From assembly GCF_004028155.1 (NCBI RefSeq), contig NZ_SBII01000002.1, forward strand, positions 410,162-474,161: a stretch of DNA of 64,000 nt. Direction: 5' to 3'. Positions 52,120 through 61,455 of the stretch are shown here, piece by piece. The notes under the pieces were generated by a model that worked only from the letters and a program-made list of their open reading frames with translations, was not told where the DNA came from and did not search any database. Source of the DNA: Flavobacterium cerinum (GTDB taxonomy: Bacteria; Bacteroidota; Bacteroidia; Flavobacteriales; Flavobacteriaceae). Positions within the stretch are counted from its first letter, which is position 1. Every line of letters starts with the position of its first letter. Made by a program: the position numbers and the translations under genes.

Positions 52120-52779
52120 ATGAATGGACAAATTACAAAAGAAGACTTGGAAGACAATCCATTGTTTTGGTATGTTTATATCAGCTGTTTTAGGGCATAT
52201 GATGACAAGAATGAAATTAATATTGGCGAAGCACTTAAAACCCTTAACATCGACGAAGTTGAATTACATAAATGGGAAAAGGAATTTTTTACTGAAAACG
52301 CATCTGAAGAAGATATAAGATTTATTGGAGGAAAGTTAAATGAAGACATTTTCTTCCATATTGAATTCCAGGAATGTGAAACGGTATTCTATATAAATGA
52401 TATATACATTGGTAATTTAGGAGGACATTTTGAAGCTTGGTTTTTTACTTGGGAAGAACTTTTAGCATTTCAAAAATATGACTTCCTTTTCCTGCTATTA
52501 TTACCAATGGCAGGAATTGAAAGACATCAAATTTCTGAAGCTCAAAAATATGTGACGGACCAACTAAAAACAATTCCCAAATTTGAAGATAATGCTGAAT
52601 ATATCTCATATTGTATAATAAATGGGATAATAATAAATGGACATTTTTTTAATCAAAATGATGTTGGAATTGTGAATAACCAAAATCATAGTATAAGAAA
52701 TATAGAAAAATATCCAAGATATGCAGACGATGTAACGAAACTAAATTATGCCTTGAAAAAATTCATTCAGTCACAATAA
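52120..52779 (+). CDS. possible Imm19-type immunity protein
   Basis: The 219 residues are acidic with many aromatic residues: PLFWYVYISCFRAYDDKNE, EDIRFIGGKLNEDIFFHIEF, TVFYINDIYIGNLGGHFEAW and FFTWEELLAF. The FYIND-x-x-x-G-x-x-GGHF block recalls Imm19 immunity proteins of polymorphic toxin systems; that is from memory and moderate at best. No toxin gene is beside it, so it would be an orphan immunity gene. The region is AT-richer than its neighbours, consistent with an acquired gene. Confidence 0.55.
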   Translation: MNGQITKEDLEDNPLFWYVYISCFRAYDDKNEINIGEALKTLNIDEVELHKWEKEFFTENASEEDIRFIGGKLNEDIFFHIEFQECETVFYINDIYIGNLGGHFEAWFFTWEELLAFQKYDFLFLLLLPMAGIERHQISEAQKYVTDQLKTIPKFEDNAEYISYCIINGIIINGHFFNQNDVGIVNNQNHSIRNIEKYPRYADDVTKLNYALKKFIQSQ

Positions 52780-52994
52780 AAGCTGTACAGATAAGGGTGC
52801 TCTGTGTCAGTTGGACTGAGGGGCTTCCGTTACTTGTCATTCAGGAGGGGAAATTTCAACTGAATATAGTTCATAATCTAGTACAGCTGATTAGTTAATT
52901 TATTTTACCGCGACTAATTCTTGTTAAAAAAAAAATCAATCCTCATTTAATCCTCTTGTAATAAGCTAATTTCGCTAGCATAAAATAAATGCTT

Positions 52995-53732
52995 ATGAAA
53001 AAGTTACCTTTTTTAATACTAATGTTTATGCTGGTTGTAGGTTTTATTGCTTGTAGTAATGAAAAAAAGTCTGCTAAAAAGAATTCTCATGAAATGTGTT
53101 TGTCTGCAAATTCCAATATAAAACAGAAATCATTAACTGCTAATCAAGTTGTTTTAGCAGATATACCGGGAGTGGAAATCGCTATTATCCCCAATTTTAA
53201 AAAAGATTCGTCTTTTGAGGAATACTATGTTTTTCAATACAATTTAGACACACCCAATTTTTTTGATGTTTCAGCAGTAAAAGAAGTAACCTTAATTGAA
53301 GTAAATTCCAGTTTAATAAAGCTTAAGATTGATTCTGAAATTGTGGTGTTAACGATCGATTCAAATTATGTGAATGCTAATGAAACGATTTTCTATGGTT
53401 ATGGACTATCACATAAAAAAGCGACTAAATATTCACTAGTAAATAGAGGGCTTCCAATAAAAGATCTATCTGAGGTTATTGCTGTTAATGATAAAATTTT
53501 AAATCCACTAATAACTTGTCGTTCAGGAGGTAAAGGTTCGGTCGAATGTCGATCAGGATCTAGTGTTGTATCAGTATCAATGTCTTGCTCGGTGAAATGT
53601 TATACAGGCTATTTTGCATGCTGTGATGACACGGTTAATAAATGTAAATGTGTTGAAACAAATCCTCCATCAGGGGGAGGTTTAAAAGCACCTACAAAGC
53701 AACCACTTAAAATATCTGATTATAAATATTAA
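52995..53732 (+). CDS. cysteine-rich lipoprotein, function unknown
   Basis: I take ATG 52995 (MKKLPFLIL) rather than 52989; the signal ends GFIAC. The roughly 245-residue protein has a beta-rich N-terminal half (GVEIAIIPNFKKDSS, YYVFQYNL, LIEVNSSLIKLKI) and a C-terminal Cys-rich module (about 175-230) with two CRSG motifs, then CSVKC, ACCDD and KCKC, nine cysteines in about 50 residues, suggesting disulphides or metal binding. I do not recognise the family. It lies 210 bases after the Imm19-like gene in an accessory patch. Confidence 0.6.
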   Translation: MKKLPFLILMFMLVVGFIACSNEKKSAKKNSHEMCLSANSNIKQKSLTANQVVLADIPGVEIAIIPNFKKDSSFEEYYVFQYNLDTPNFFDVSAVKEVTLIEVNSSLIKLKIDSEIVVLTIDSNYVNANETIFYGYGLSHKKATKYSLVNRGLPIKDLSEVIAVNDKILNPLITCRSGGKGSVECRSGSSVVSVSMSCSVKCYTGYFACCDDTVNKCKCVETNPPSGGGLKAPTKQPLKISDYKY

Positions 53733-53743
53733 TATATCTATAT

Positions 53744-53772
53744 AAAAAAGCTGCCCTATGGGCGCTTTTTTT
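53744..53772 (+). terminator. terminator after the Cys-rich lipoprotein gene
   Basis: AAAAAAGCTGCCC and GGGCGCTTTTTTT pair with one bulged base around a three-base loop. Confidence 0.7.
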
Positions 53773-54139
53773 ATTTTACAACTCTAACCGGCAGTCCGCC
53801 ATAAGCCGATGAACCGGCAATTTTATCAAGGTTTACATTTACATTGAGATTGTTGCTTGTGTTTATTCCGGAGATCTTTACATCAAGGTCGTCACTGGTG
53901 CGTATTCCTGTAATGTTTACATCTATTGGTGCAGTGGTTTTCATTGTCACATTCATGCTCCCGTCTTCATTAAGGGGTATAATTCCGTATTTTGGAGTAT
54001 CTACTGTAAGTGGTGTATTTGGAGGCAGGGGAGTATCGGCATAGGCCTGAGGGATAATATTTATTTTATCCATTACATTAATAACAAGGCACACAGCAAT
54101 AATAGTGAGGATCACTTTAGTATAACGATCTGTTTTCAT
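53771..54139 (-). CDS. membrane-anchored or secreted hypothetical protein
   Basis: I start at ATG 54139 (MKTDRYTKVILTIIAVCLV) because the in-frame ATG at 54187 adds 16 residues and reaches into the rplT-side terminator. The 122-residue protein has one N-terminal hydrophobic segment, either a signal peptide (AYAD) or an anchor, then PLPPNTPLTVDTPKYG and repeated short units TAPIDVNITGI, DDLDVKISGI and NNLNVNVNL, a beta-strand repeat pattern. It is not recognised. It is convergent with the Cys-rich lipoprotein gene. Confidence 0.65.
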   Translation of the reverse strand: MKTDRYTKVILTIIAVCLVINVMDKINIIPQAYADTPLPPNTPLTVDTPKYGIIPLNEDGSMNVTMKTTAPIDVNITGIRTSDDLDVKISGINTSNNLNVNVNLDKIAGSSAYGGLPVRVVK

Positions 54140-54172
54140 AAGATTGATTTTAAGGTTGATACTAAAGTAAAT

Positions 54173-54203
54173 AAAAAACCCGCTCATTGCTGAGCGGGTT
54201 CTT
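54173..54203 (-). terminator. terminator of the thrS-infC-rpmI-rplT operon
   Basis: AACCCGCTCA, a four-base loop and TGAGCGGGTT, 40 bases past the rplT stop; on the minus strand it is followed by T-rich sequence. Confidence 0.88.
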
Positions 54204-54241
54204 ATTAAATAAGTAAGATAAATATATTGTTTATAAAACGT

Positions 54242-54586
54242 TTATTTAACTTGGTTTACGATAGCTGTAAACACTTCAGGGTGGTTCATCGCTAAATCTG
54301 CAAGAACTTTACGGTTCAATTCGATGTTTGCGCCTTTTACTTTACCCATGAATTGAGAATAGCTCATTCCGTGAAGTCTTGCACCAGCGTTGATACGCAT
54401 GATCCATAAAGCACGGAAGTTTCTCTTTTTTTGTTTTCTATCACGGTAAGCATAAACCATTGCTTTTTCTACCGCGTTTTTCGCTACTGTCCAAACGTTT
54501 TTACGTCTTCCAAAGAAACCTTTGGCTTGCTTCATTACCTTTTTTCTTCTGGCTCTTGAAGCTACTGAATTTACTGATCTTGGCAT
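54242..54586 (-). CDS. rplT: 50S ribosomal protein L20
   Basis: The 114-residue protein begins [30 protein letters not shown], the L20 signature helix, with [20 protein letters not shown]. It is the standard length. It binds 23S rRNA early in large-subunit assembly and in some bacteria represses its own operon. It is the last gene of thrS-infC-rpmI-rplT. Confidence 0.97.
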   Translation of the reverse strand: MPRSVNSVASRARRKKVMKQAKGFFGRRKNVWTVAKNAVEKAMVYAYRDRKQKKRNFRALWIMRINAGARLHGMSYSQFMGKVKGANIELNRKVLADLAMNHPEVFTAIVNQVK

Positions 54587-54682
54587 AATTTTTCTTGTTT
54601 TTGTAGCAGGCGTTCTGTGTTAACAGAAACTTTAATTGGCCATGCTCCAGGGTTATTTAATTTCGTTTAACCGAAACAGTTA

Positions 54683-54880
54683 TTAGATAATTCTTAACTG
54701 TTGTTTGATGCTTTTCTCATCTGTTGGGTGAACCAATGTAGAATGAGTAAGAGCTAGCTTACGCTTTTTAGATTTTTTAGTCAGGATGTGACTTTTAAAA
54801 GCGTGCTTTCTTTTGATCTTTCCTGAGCCTGTAACTTTGAATCGTTTTTTGGCAGAGGATTTGGTTTTCATTTTAGGCAT
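54683..54880 (-). CDS. rpmI: 50S ribosomal protein L35
   Basis: The 65-residue protein begins [31 protein letters not shown], the L35 hallmark, and is of standard length and strongly basic. It is a large-subunit protein. It lies between infC and rplT on the minus strand, with 96 bases to rplT and 126 bases from infC. Confidence 0.97.
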   Translation of the reverse strand: MPKMKTKSSAKKRFKVTGSGKIKRKHAFKSHILTKKSKKRKLALTHSTLVHPTDEKSIKQQLRII

Positions 54881-55006
54881 TTTCTTCCTTTATTTTAATT
54901 TATCTTACTTACTTATTTGTTATAATCCAAAGTTTAAAGCCGAAGGTCATAAAGTGATATCCTGAATGGACTTCAAGCTTTAAGACTTTCGACTTTTAAC
55001 CCGGTC

Positions 55007-55573
55007 TTATTTTTTCTTTTTAGGCGCGATGAACATAATCATCCTCTTTCCTTCAAGAACAGGCATAGCTTCTACTTTTCCCCACTCTTCAAGATCAGTT
55101 GCTAATCTTAACAATAAGATTTGCCCTTGCTCTTTATAAATAATGGAACGACCTTTAAAAAATACAAATGCTTTAAGTTTAGAACCTTCTTTAAGGAACT
55201 TCTCGGCATTCTTTTTCTTAAATTCATAATCGTGCTCATCAGTCTGAGGTCCGAAACGTATTTCTTTAACAACAATCTGCGAAGATTTTGCCTTCAGCAT
55301 CTTGTCGCGTTTCTTTTGCTCATAAAGAAACTTCTTGTAATCCATGATCTTACATACAGGCGGCTCAGCATTGGGGGATATTTCCACCAAGTCAAGTTCA
55401 AACCCTTCTGCCATTTGTAGTGCCTGTGAAGTTTTGTAAACTCCAGGCTCTACATTTTCCCCAACAAGCCTTACTTCAGGGACACGGATAGCGCTATTTG
55501 TTCTGTGCGCATCTTTTTTTTCTACTCGAGGCTGGAAGCCTCTGTTGTTTCTTATTGCTATGGCTTTAAAAAT
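55007..55573 (-). CDS. infC: translation initiation factor IF-3, non-ATG start
   Basis: The frame upstream of ATG 55414 is coding and IF-3-like: it reads [31 protein letters not shown] and [15 protein letters not shown] in one frame, so that ATG is internal. An in-frame TAA (55574-55576) lies 12 bases after the thrS stop, and between it and the protein only ATT (55573) and ATA (55561) can start; no ATG, GTG or TTG exists. With ATT the product is 188 residues, with ATA 184; both fit IF-3 length. IF-3 autoregulates through AUU in E. coli. The C-terminal domain ([28 protein letters not shown]) is standard. Confidence 0.92.
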   Translation of the reverse strand: MFKAIAIRNNRGFQPRVEKKDAHRTNSAIRVPEVRLVGENVEPGVYKTSQALQMAEGFELDLVEISPNAEPPVCKIMDYKKFLYEQKKRDKMLKAKSSQIVVKEIRFGPQTDEHDYEFKKKNAEKFLKEGSKLKAFVFFKGRSIIYKEQGQILLLRLATDLEEWGKVEAMPVLEGKRMIMFIAPKKKK

Positions 55574-55584
55574 TTAAGTTAAAC

Positions 55585-57531
55585 TTAGAATGTTTTTAGT
55601 GTTTTATTTATCTCTTCCTGTACTAGGGAAGCAAATTCTTCAATTGTCATGCTCTGGTTCGACTTACCTGCATCGCCATGACGACGTACAGAAATCGTTC
55701 CATTTTTCTCCTCTTCTTCACCAACGATCAGCATAAACGGCGTTTTTTGAACTTCCGCCTCCCTTATTTTTCGACCGATGGTTTCATTTCGGTTATCTAC
55801 CAGGGCGCGAATTTCGTGATTTTCCAGCAATTCTAAAACTTTTTTAGCATAATTTTCATATTTCTCGCTAAGAGACAATATGATAGCTTGTTCCGGCATC
55901 AGCCAAAGTGGGAAATTACCCGCAGTATTTTCAAGCAAAATTGCGATAAAACGTTCCATAGAACCAAATGGAGCACGGTGAATCATTACAGGACGGTGTA
56001 ACTCATTGTCAGACCCCTTGTAAGTCAGTTCAAAACGTTCAGGTAAGTTATAATCTACCTGAATTGTGCCTAGCTGCCATTGTCTTCCTAGAGCATCCTT
56101 AACCATGAAGTCAAGTTTAGGACCATAGAAAGCTGCTTCGCCATATTCTACAACAGTATTAAGACCTTTGTCTCTTGCTGCGTTTATAATAGCGTTTTCT
56201 GCTTTCTCCCAGTTTTCATCTGTTCCAATATATTTCTCTCTGTTTTCTTTATCACGCAAAGAGATCTGTGCACTAAAGTTTTCAAACCCTAACGAGCTGA
56301 ATACATAAAGTACAAGGTCAATTACTTTTTTGAACTCTTCATCAAGCTGATCCGGTGTACAGAAAATGTGTGCATCATCCTGAGTAAATCCGCGAACGCG
56401 TGTTAACCCATGAAGCTCACCACTCTGCTCATAACGGTAAACAGTACCAAATTCGGCATAACGCTTAGGCAGGTCTTTATAAGACCATGGTTTGGTATTG
56501 TAAATTTCGCAGTGATGTGGGCAGTTCATTGGTTTTAGCAAAAATTCTTCACCTTCGTGAGGTGTATGAATAGGTTGGAAGCTATCTGCACCATATTTAG
56601 CATAGTGGCCAGATGTAACATATAATTCTTTTTGTCCTATGTGCGGTGTTACCACCTGCTCATATCCGGCTTTTTTTTGTGCTTTCTTTAAAAATTGTTC
56701 CAAACGATCGCGTAGTGCAGCACCTTTAGGTAACCATAGCGGTAAACCCTGGCCTACTTTTGCCGAAAAAGCAAACAGTTCAAGTTCTTTACCTAACTTA
56801 CGGTGGTCACGGCGTTTAGCTTCCTCAAGAAGTTCAAGGTATTCTGTAAGGTCTTTCTGTTTAGGGAAAGTAATACCATAAATGCGGGTAAGCTGTTTGT
56901 TCTTTTCGTCACCTCTCCAGTAAGCACCGGCAACACTCATAATTTTCACGGCCTTGATAATTCCTGTATTTGGAATATGTCCTCCACGACATAAGTCGGT
57001 AAAGGTAGCATGGTCGCAAAAAGTAATAGTACCGTCTTCAAGGTTTTCTATCAGCTCTACTTTGTATGGGTTGTTTTCGTTTTTATACATCTCAAGCGCT
57101 TCTGCTTTTGTAGCACTGCGCATTGTGAATTCATATTTTTCCCTTGCAATGGCCAGAACTTTGTCTTCGATAGCTTTAAAGTCTTTATCGCTTACAGTAT
57201 GTTCGCCAAAATCTACGTCATAGTAAAAACCATTATCAATAGCAGGGCCAATAGTAAGTTTGATACCAGGATACATTTCCTGCAGGGCTTGCGCCAAAAC
57301 GTGAGAAGAAGAGTGCCAAAATGCTTTTTTACCCTCTTTATCGTTCCAGGTGTATAATATTAATGAGCCGTCCGTCGTTAGTGGGGTTTTCGTTTCAACT
57401 GTTGTACCATTAAAGGAAGCAGAAATCACGTTTCTTGCTAAACCTTCACTAATGCTCATGGCAACGTCCATGGGAGTAACCCCTGCGTCGAATTTCTTAA
57501 CCGAACCGTCCGGCAATGTAATATTTATCAT
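55585..57531 (-). CDS. thrS: threonyl-tRNA synthetase
   Basis: The 648-residue protein has an N-terminal TGS domain ([13 protein letters not shown]), the editing domain with [17 protein letters not shown], and a class II core: [57 protein letters not shown] and [13 protein letters not shown], followed by the anticodon-binding domain. It charges tRNA-Thr. A promoter 20 bases upstream starts transcription about 15 bases before the ATG, leaving no room for a T-box or long leader. It begins the thrS-infC-rpmI-rplT operon. Confidence 0.97.
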   Translation of the reverse strand: MINITLPDGSVKKFDAGVTPMDVAMSISEGLARNVISASFNGTTVETKTPLTTDGSLILYTWNDKEGKKAFWHSSSHVLAQALQEMYPGIKLTIGPAIDNGFYYDVDFGEHTVSDKDFKAIEDKVLAIAREKYEFTMRSATKAEALEMYKNENNPYKVELIENLEDGTITFCDHATFTDLCRGGHIPNTGIIKAVKIMSVAGAYWRGDEKNKQLTRIYGITFPKQKDLTEYLELLEEAKRRDHRKLGKELELFAFSAKVGQGLPLWLPKGAALRDRLEQFLKKAQKKAGYEQVVTPHIGQKELYVTSGHYAKYGADSFQPIHTPHEGEEFLLKPMNCPHHCEIYNTKPWSYKDLPKRYAEFGTVYRYEQSGELHGLTRVRGFTQDDAHIFCTPDQLDEEFKKVIDLVLYVFSSLGFENFSAQISLRDKENREKYIGTDENWEKAENAIINAARDKGLNTVVEYGEAAFYGPKLDFMVKDALGRQWQLGTIQVDYNLPERFELTYKGSDNELHRPVMIHRAPFGSMERFIAILLENTAGNFPLWLMPEQAIILSLSEKYENYAKKVLELLENHEIRALVDNRNETIGRKIREAEVQKTPFMLIVGEEEEKNGTISVRRHGDAGKSNQSMTIEEFASLVQEEINKTLKTF

Positions 57532-57551
57532 TCTTAAAAATTTATAGAACG

Positions 57552-57582
57552 CAAATATAAAGCATTAACAATACACATACAA
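57552..57582 (-). promoter_or_regulatory. promoter of the thrS operon
   Basis: On the minus strand TTG (57582-57580) and TATATTTG (57559-57552) are 20 bases apart, followed by CGTTC. It is an exact match to the promoter form seen at the tRNA cluster. Confidence 0.75.
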
Positions 57583-57689
57583 TTTGTTGCAATTTGTTTT
57601 TAAAGAATTTACTATAATTTTTCTTTCATAAAAGGTATAAATCGTTCTTGTTGCTGCGTTTTTGTGTTTAAGTGTGTTATCTGAAAATA

Positions 57690-57718
57690 AAAAATGCCCG
57701 TGATGAACACGGGCATTT
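57690..57718 (-). terminator. terminator of the subtilase gene
   Basis: AAATGCCCGTG, a seven-base loop region and CACGGGCATTT, 18 bases past the stop; T-tract follows on the minus strand. Confidence 0.9.
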
Positions 57719-57735
57719 ACATTTATTAGATTTTA

Positions 57736-60597
57736 TTATTTCTTAACCAGCGTTTTTGTATGTGTTATTTTGCCATCACATACTAATGCTACAGTATAGA
57801 AACCACTTGGGTATTTGGAAATGTTGATGTTCATTTCTGTACTGTTTACATCAAGATCATAACTGTTTGAACTTGTAGTAGTTCCATAGCTTCCGATGAT
57901 CATGATACTTGCTTGGGTAGTATTGCTTATGCTGTACTGAACCAAAACATTATCTGTCGCCGGATTTGGAGCAAGTGCTGCTAAGTAATTAGTTGAAGGT
58001 GCCGCATCGGCGGTATCCACTGCTGGAGTTCCCGGCTGCTCGCCTTGCTGTACTTTGTTAATGTAATAGGTTTCACCGCCAATGATCCTTCCGGTTTCAG
58101 CGTCTCTTTGTATTACATGGTATACAAAGTTCTTCTTGGTAGAGGCTTCTTTTTTAAATTTGAAGGCTAAATTCAGCGTTCCTATTTGGTTTGGCTGTAA
58201 TGTAATTTTTGGAAGTCGGGCATTTTCCCCTGTTACTACAAGTTTACCTTCCTGTGGTAAGTACGTCATCTGCTCTCTTTGCTGTCCACCTGCAGCCCAT
58301 GCTTCAAGTAACGTTCCGTTCATTTTAATAGTTACTTCAGCATCCATAAAAATAGCTTTTCCAGGCTCACCTTTTTCAGAAACAAATTCCAGTGTATATG
58401 GGCGAACGGCATTGAAAGGGTTACCTACTGCTATAACACCGCCTACAGGTACACTGTTGTTTGCAATAGCGTCTACTACAGTTACGTTTCTCCATGCAAT
58501 GTTGTTGTTTTTTCTAACATTGTCATTAAGATCTGTTGTTTCAATTGAAGCCATTGGATCATTTGGTGCATCGATCCTTGTAAGTAAGCAAAAATGCCAA
58601 GGTTCTGTTGTTATACCTGAATAGTTTGCAGGATTAGGCACAACCCATGAAAACGGGACGATTGCTTCTTGTCCTGGTAGTAATGCTGGTATTAATACTG
58701 TTCCTATCAGGTTACCCATTGACTGTCCGCCCAAGGTTGTAGTTCCGTTCCAGCTTGCCGGCCATGATAAAGAAGTTCCGGCCTTAGCCCAGTATAGTCT
58801 TAATTTTTCATTACCTGTAGATGGTACGCAGCTTCTGTTTTTTACTCTAACATATACAGTATTTGGATTTCCCATTGGGCTGTAATCAGGGTTTTGATGT
58901 ACAAGTCCGTTATCAGCATAAACCCTTACCCAGATATCCTGGCTGTTCCACATATATGGAGTAACAGTGTTTGGCTGTATACCAGTGTCAAGAGGTGTTT
59001 GAGAATCTTTTACATAAAGGTCAAGGTTCGGATTAAGAATGCTTTGTGCCATTTGTACTGCTGCATAGGCATCAATTAAGCCATATCCCATTTCGTTATT
59101 CCATATTCCGTTTGGTCTGCCAGTCGCAGTAGCATAAGAATAACCACCTACTTTTTGAGATGTGCTTTCTAAAATGTTTCTAACCTGTAGTGCTGTTAAG
59201 CAAGGGTTTATAGAAAGTATAAGGGCTATAGTACCGGTAACGTGAGGCGATGCCATAGAAGTTCCGTTCATAGCTCCAATATTATTTCCGGGTAATGTAG
59301 ATAGAATGTTGCTTCCCGGTGCTACTACGTCCAGTTTAGCGCCATAGCCTGAAAAACTTGAACGTGCTCCGGATGATGTTATAGAACCTACAGTAGTGAT
59401 ATCATTATGATAAGTTCCTGGATAATCCATAACAGCACCAGAGGTTCCGTAATTACCTGCTGCAAATACAACAAGTGTTCCTAAACCGTTTCTTCCTAAA
59501 GTAAGTGCATTTACTATTGCATTCTCAAGTATTGCACTTTGAAGCTGGCTATAGTAAGCACCTCCCTGATCTCCCCATGAATTATTGATAACATCGGCAT
59601 TGTTTTGCCATGCCCAGCTTATACCGCTTGCCAGTTCGGCAGAAATTGCAGGAGTTAAGCTTAGAGGGTGGCTTATAGGTAATATTTTAGATTTTGGAGA
59701 AACTCCAACTACTTGTAGATTGTTATCTTTAATAGCACCTACGGTACCGGCTACGTGAGTACCGTGGCTGGCTCCGCCAAAAATACTTGGGGAAGTACCT
59801 GTTGGTGCATTGTAACCAGGGCCTAAAATATTAGTATCTAAATCATTATGGCTTATGTCAATACCCTGATCAAGTATTGCTGCTTTACTACCAATACCTT
59901 GTGTAATAGTCCATGCCTGGCAGGCATTAATATCTATTGCCGGGTTTGAGCTGTTATCAAGTCCCCATAAGCTTCCAAAATCCGTATCATTTGTACAGGT
60001 ACGTTCAAAATTGAACATAAAGGCAGGGTCAATATCTGCAAAATTACCTGTCTCCATAATATAGTTTGTTACGTCCAGTACATTATCAGTACTTCCGGCA
60101 TTAATGGAAAGTATGTACCATTCCGGCATATAAGGAACCTGTTTAACAATGCTTAAGTTTTTAGCTTTAACAACCTCATTTAGACTTTCAGTATTTCCTT
60201 CACTTTTTAATTTTACATAAAAAGTATTCGATAACCCAATAGGTTTTGCATCGTGCCCTCTTTCAAAGTATTGGGCAACATGGGTTACATTCTTAACTTG
60301 CCTTAAAGCGTTAATTTTTTGATAGTACTCTACTTCTTTAGGTGCATTTACGAATTGTAGTTTAGTGATTCCGTTAGACTTAGATGTAGGTTTGGTTATT
60401 ACCTTTTCAATTTTAAGGCCAAGTTCAGCAAGCTGTTCTCTCTTAATTTCTCCTTTAGTACTAATATTTAAAAAATCTTTGTTAAGAGTTAATTGTACTT
60501 TTTCGTTTTGATAATAATAAAAGTAATTCTGCTGGGCGTATATAGTAGAAAGCCCAAAGAATAAGATCATTAATGTAAGGTGTAATCTTTTCATCAT
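57736..60597 (-). CDS. secreted S8 subtilisin-like protease with type IX secretion C-terminal domain
   Basis: The 953 residues begin with a signal peptide (GLSTIYAQQ) and a propeptide of about 200 residues. The catalytic triad lies in AILDQGIDISHNDL (Asp about 245), GGASHGTHVAGTV (His about 280) and NGTSMASPHVTG (Ser about 447). A beta-rich region follows with DLYVKDSQTPLDTG. The last 75 residues (LAPNPATDNVLVQYSI to TKTLVKK) form a type A T9SS sorting domain, so the enzyme is exported across the outer membrane and attached or released. It is followed by a terminator. The genes of the T9SS machine itself are not in the window. Confidence 0.93.
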   Translation of the reverse strand: MMKRLHLTLMILFFGLSTIYAQQNYFYYYQNEKVQLTLNKDFLNISTKGEIKREQLAELGLKIEKVITKPTSKSNGITKLQFVNAPKEVEYYQKINALRQVKNVTHVAQYFERGHDAKPIGLSNTFYVKLKSEGNTESLNEVVKAKNLSIVKQVPYMPEWYILSINAGSTDNVLDVTNYIMETGNFADIDPAFMFNFERTCTNDTDFGSLWGLDNSSNPAIDINACQAWTITQGIGSKAAILDQGIDISHNDLDTNILGPGYNAPTGTSPSIFGGASHGTHVAGTVGAIKDNNLQVVGVSPKSKILPISHPLSLTPAISAELASGISWAWQNNADVINNSWGDQGGAYYSQLQSAILENAIVNALTLGRNGLGTLVVFAAGNYGTSGAVMDYPGTYHNDITTVGSITSSGARSSFSGYGAKLDVVAPGSNILSTLPGNNIGAMNGTSMASPHVTGTIALILSINPCLTALQVRNILESTSQKVGGYSYATATGRPNGIWNNEMGYGLIDAYAAVQMAQSILNPNLDLYVKDSQTPLDTGIQPNTVTPYMWNSQDIWVRVYADNGLVHQNPDYSPMGNPNTVYVRVKNRSCVPSTGNEKLRLYWAKAGTSLSWPASWNGTTTLGGQSMGNLIGTVLIPALLPGQEAIVPFSWVVPNPANYSGITTEPWHFCLLTRIDAPNDPMASIETTDLNDNVRKNNNIAWRNVTVVDAIANNSVPVGGVIAVGNPFNAVRPYTLEFVSEKGEPGKAIFMDAEVTIKMNGTLLEAWAAGGQQREQMTYLPQEGKLVVTGENARLPKITLQPNQIGTLNLAFKFKKEASTKKNFVYHVIQRDAETGRIIGGETYYINKVQQGEQPGTPAVDTADAAPSTNYLAALAPNPATDNVLVQYSISNTTQASIMIIGSYGTTTSSNSYDLDVNSTEMNINISKYPSGFYTVALVCDGKITHTKTLVKK

Positions 60598-61007
60598 ATT
60601 ATAATTTTAATGTTAGTAAATTCTTCGGATGCGTAAGACTATGCCTCAGGGGGGATGGGCAGATTTTAATTTTATCCTGATAAGTCTTAATATTACTATA
60701 ATTGTATTCACAATGATGTATTTAAGATTAATGATAAGGCGATAAAATTGAAACAGAAGGCATGTAAGTGGTTGTAAATGTAGTAGTTAAATATTTTCAT
60801 AGAATTTCGAAAATATTTTTTTATCAAAAAATTAACGAAATATTTATAATTTAATGAGTGTAGCGAAACAATAACTGAATTTTATTTATTATATAATTAA
60901 AAAATTCAACTTATTAATTATTAACTGACATGCAATGAGTTAATTAGATGATTTTATTGAAAATTATTTTTTACTTTTTAAAGTAGAATCCTACTTTTTA
61001 AAATAAA
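60598..61007. other. AT-rich intergenic region
   Basis: This is about 410 bases without a gene. It includes a hairpin AAAGTAG/CTACTTT around 60980-61000. The T-rich flanks resemble promoter and terminator remains. I see no coding frame. Confidence 0.5.
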
Positions 61008-61030
61008 AAAAGCCCGTTAAGGGCCTTTAG
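61008..61030 (-). terminator. terminator next to the TraB/GumN remnant
   Basis: On the minus strand GGCCC, a four- to five-base loop and GGGCTTTTTTT form a short GC stem with a T-tract, just after the pseudogene's last codons. Confidence 0.6.
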
Positions 61031-61330
61031 CTGATTTTTTGAATGTTTTAAAATTTGCGATTTCATTGTAACACGCTCAACTGAATAACCCAGATATCTA
61101 AGTTGCTCAATGAGTCCGCATTTGTATCTTAAATGGGCTAATCCTACAGCAATAAAGCAGCTGTTATTCTTTACTAATCCAGGCAGTTTTTACATCCATT
61201 CATTATTTCTGTCTGTTAAAAGAGTATTATCCTAGTCAACAAGAGAGCTGCAGGTTTTTAAATTTGTAATCTTCTTTAAATGGAACATAATCATTTGTGG
61301 TAGAGCAACACTTTTCATTGGTTTTAAATA
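61031..61330 (-). pseudogene. TraB/GumN family protein remnant
   Basis: On the minus strand the frame reads LLTDRNNEWM, a stop, then KLPGLVKNNSCFIAVGLAHL and GLIEQLRYLGYSVERV, which match the C-terminal signature of TraB/GumN proteins (RN..W, then a-VG-x-x-HL, then GLI..L-x-x-GY-x-V). In-frame stops occur at 61190-61192 (TAA where the family has K) and 61232-61234 (TAG). Further upstream another frame, with NDYVPFKEDYKFKNLQ, looks like the continuation, implying a frameshift. The 5' half of the gene is missing. It is a decayed gene, not an active one. Confidence 0.65.
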
Positions 61331-61455
61331 ACTGTAAAATGTTTCAGGCTAATTTGATAAAGAAAATGAAGGGTAGTGTCACGGAAATTTAATGAATTGT
61401 AAAGCTCTATTTTTATCTAGGGAACCCTTATATTTGGGGTATAATTATCCTCCAG

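Noticed and set aside
55007..55414. infC starting at ATG 55414
   Set aside because: The frame upstream encodes the conserved IF-3 N-terminal domain down to the stop before ATT 55573, so that ATG is internal.
57532..57600. T-box or long leader for thrS
   Set aside because: The promoter at 57552-57582 starts transcription about 15 bases before the ATG, too short for a T-box.
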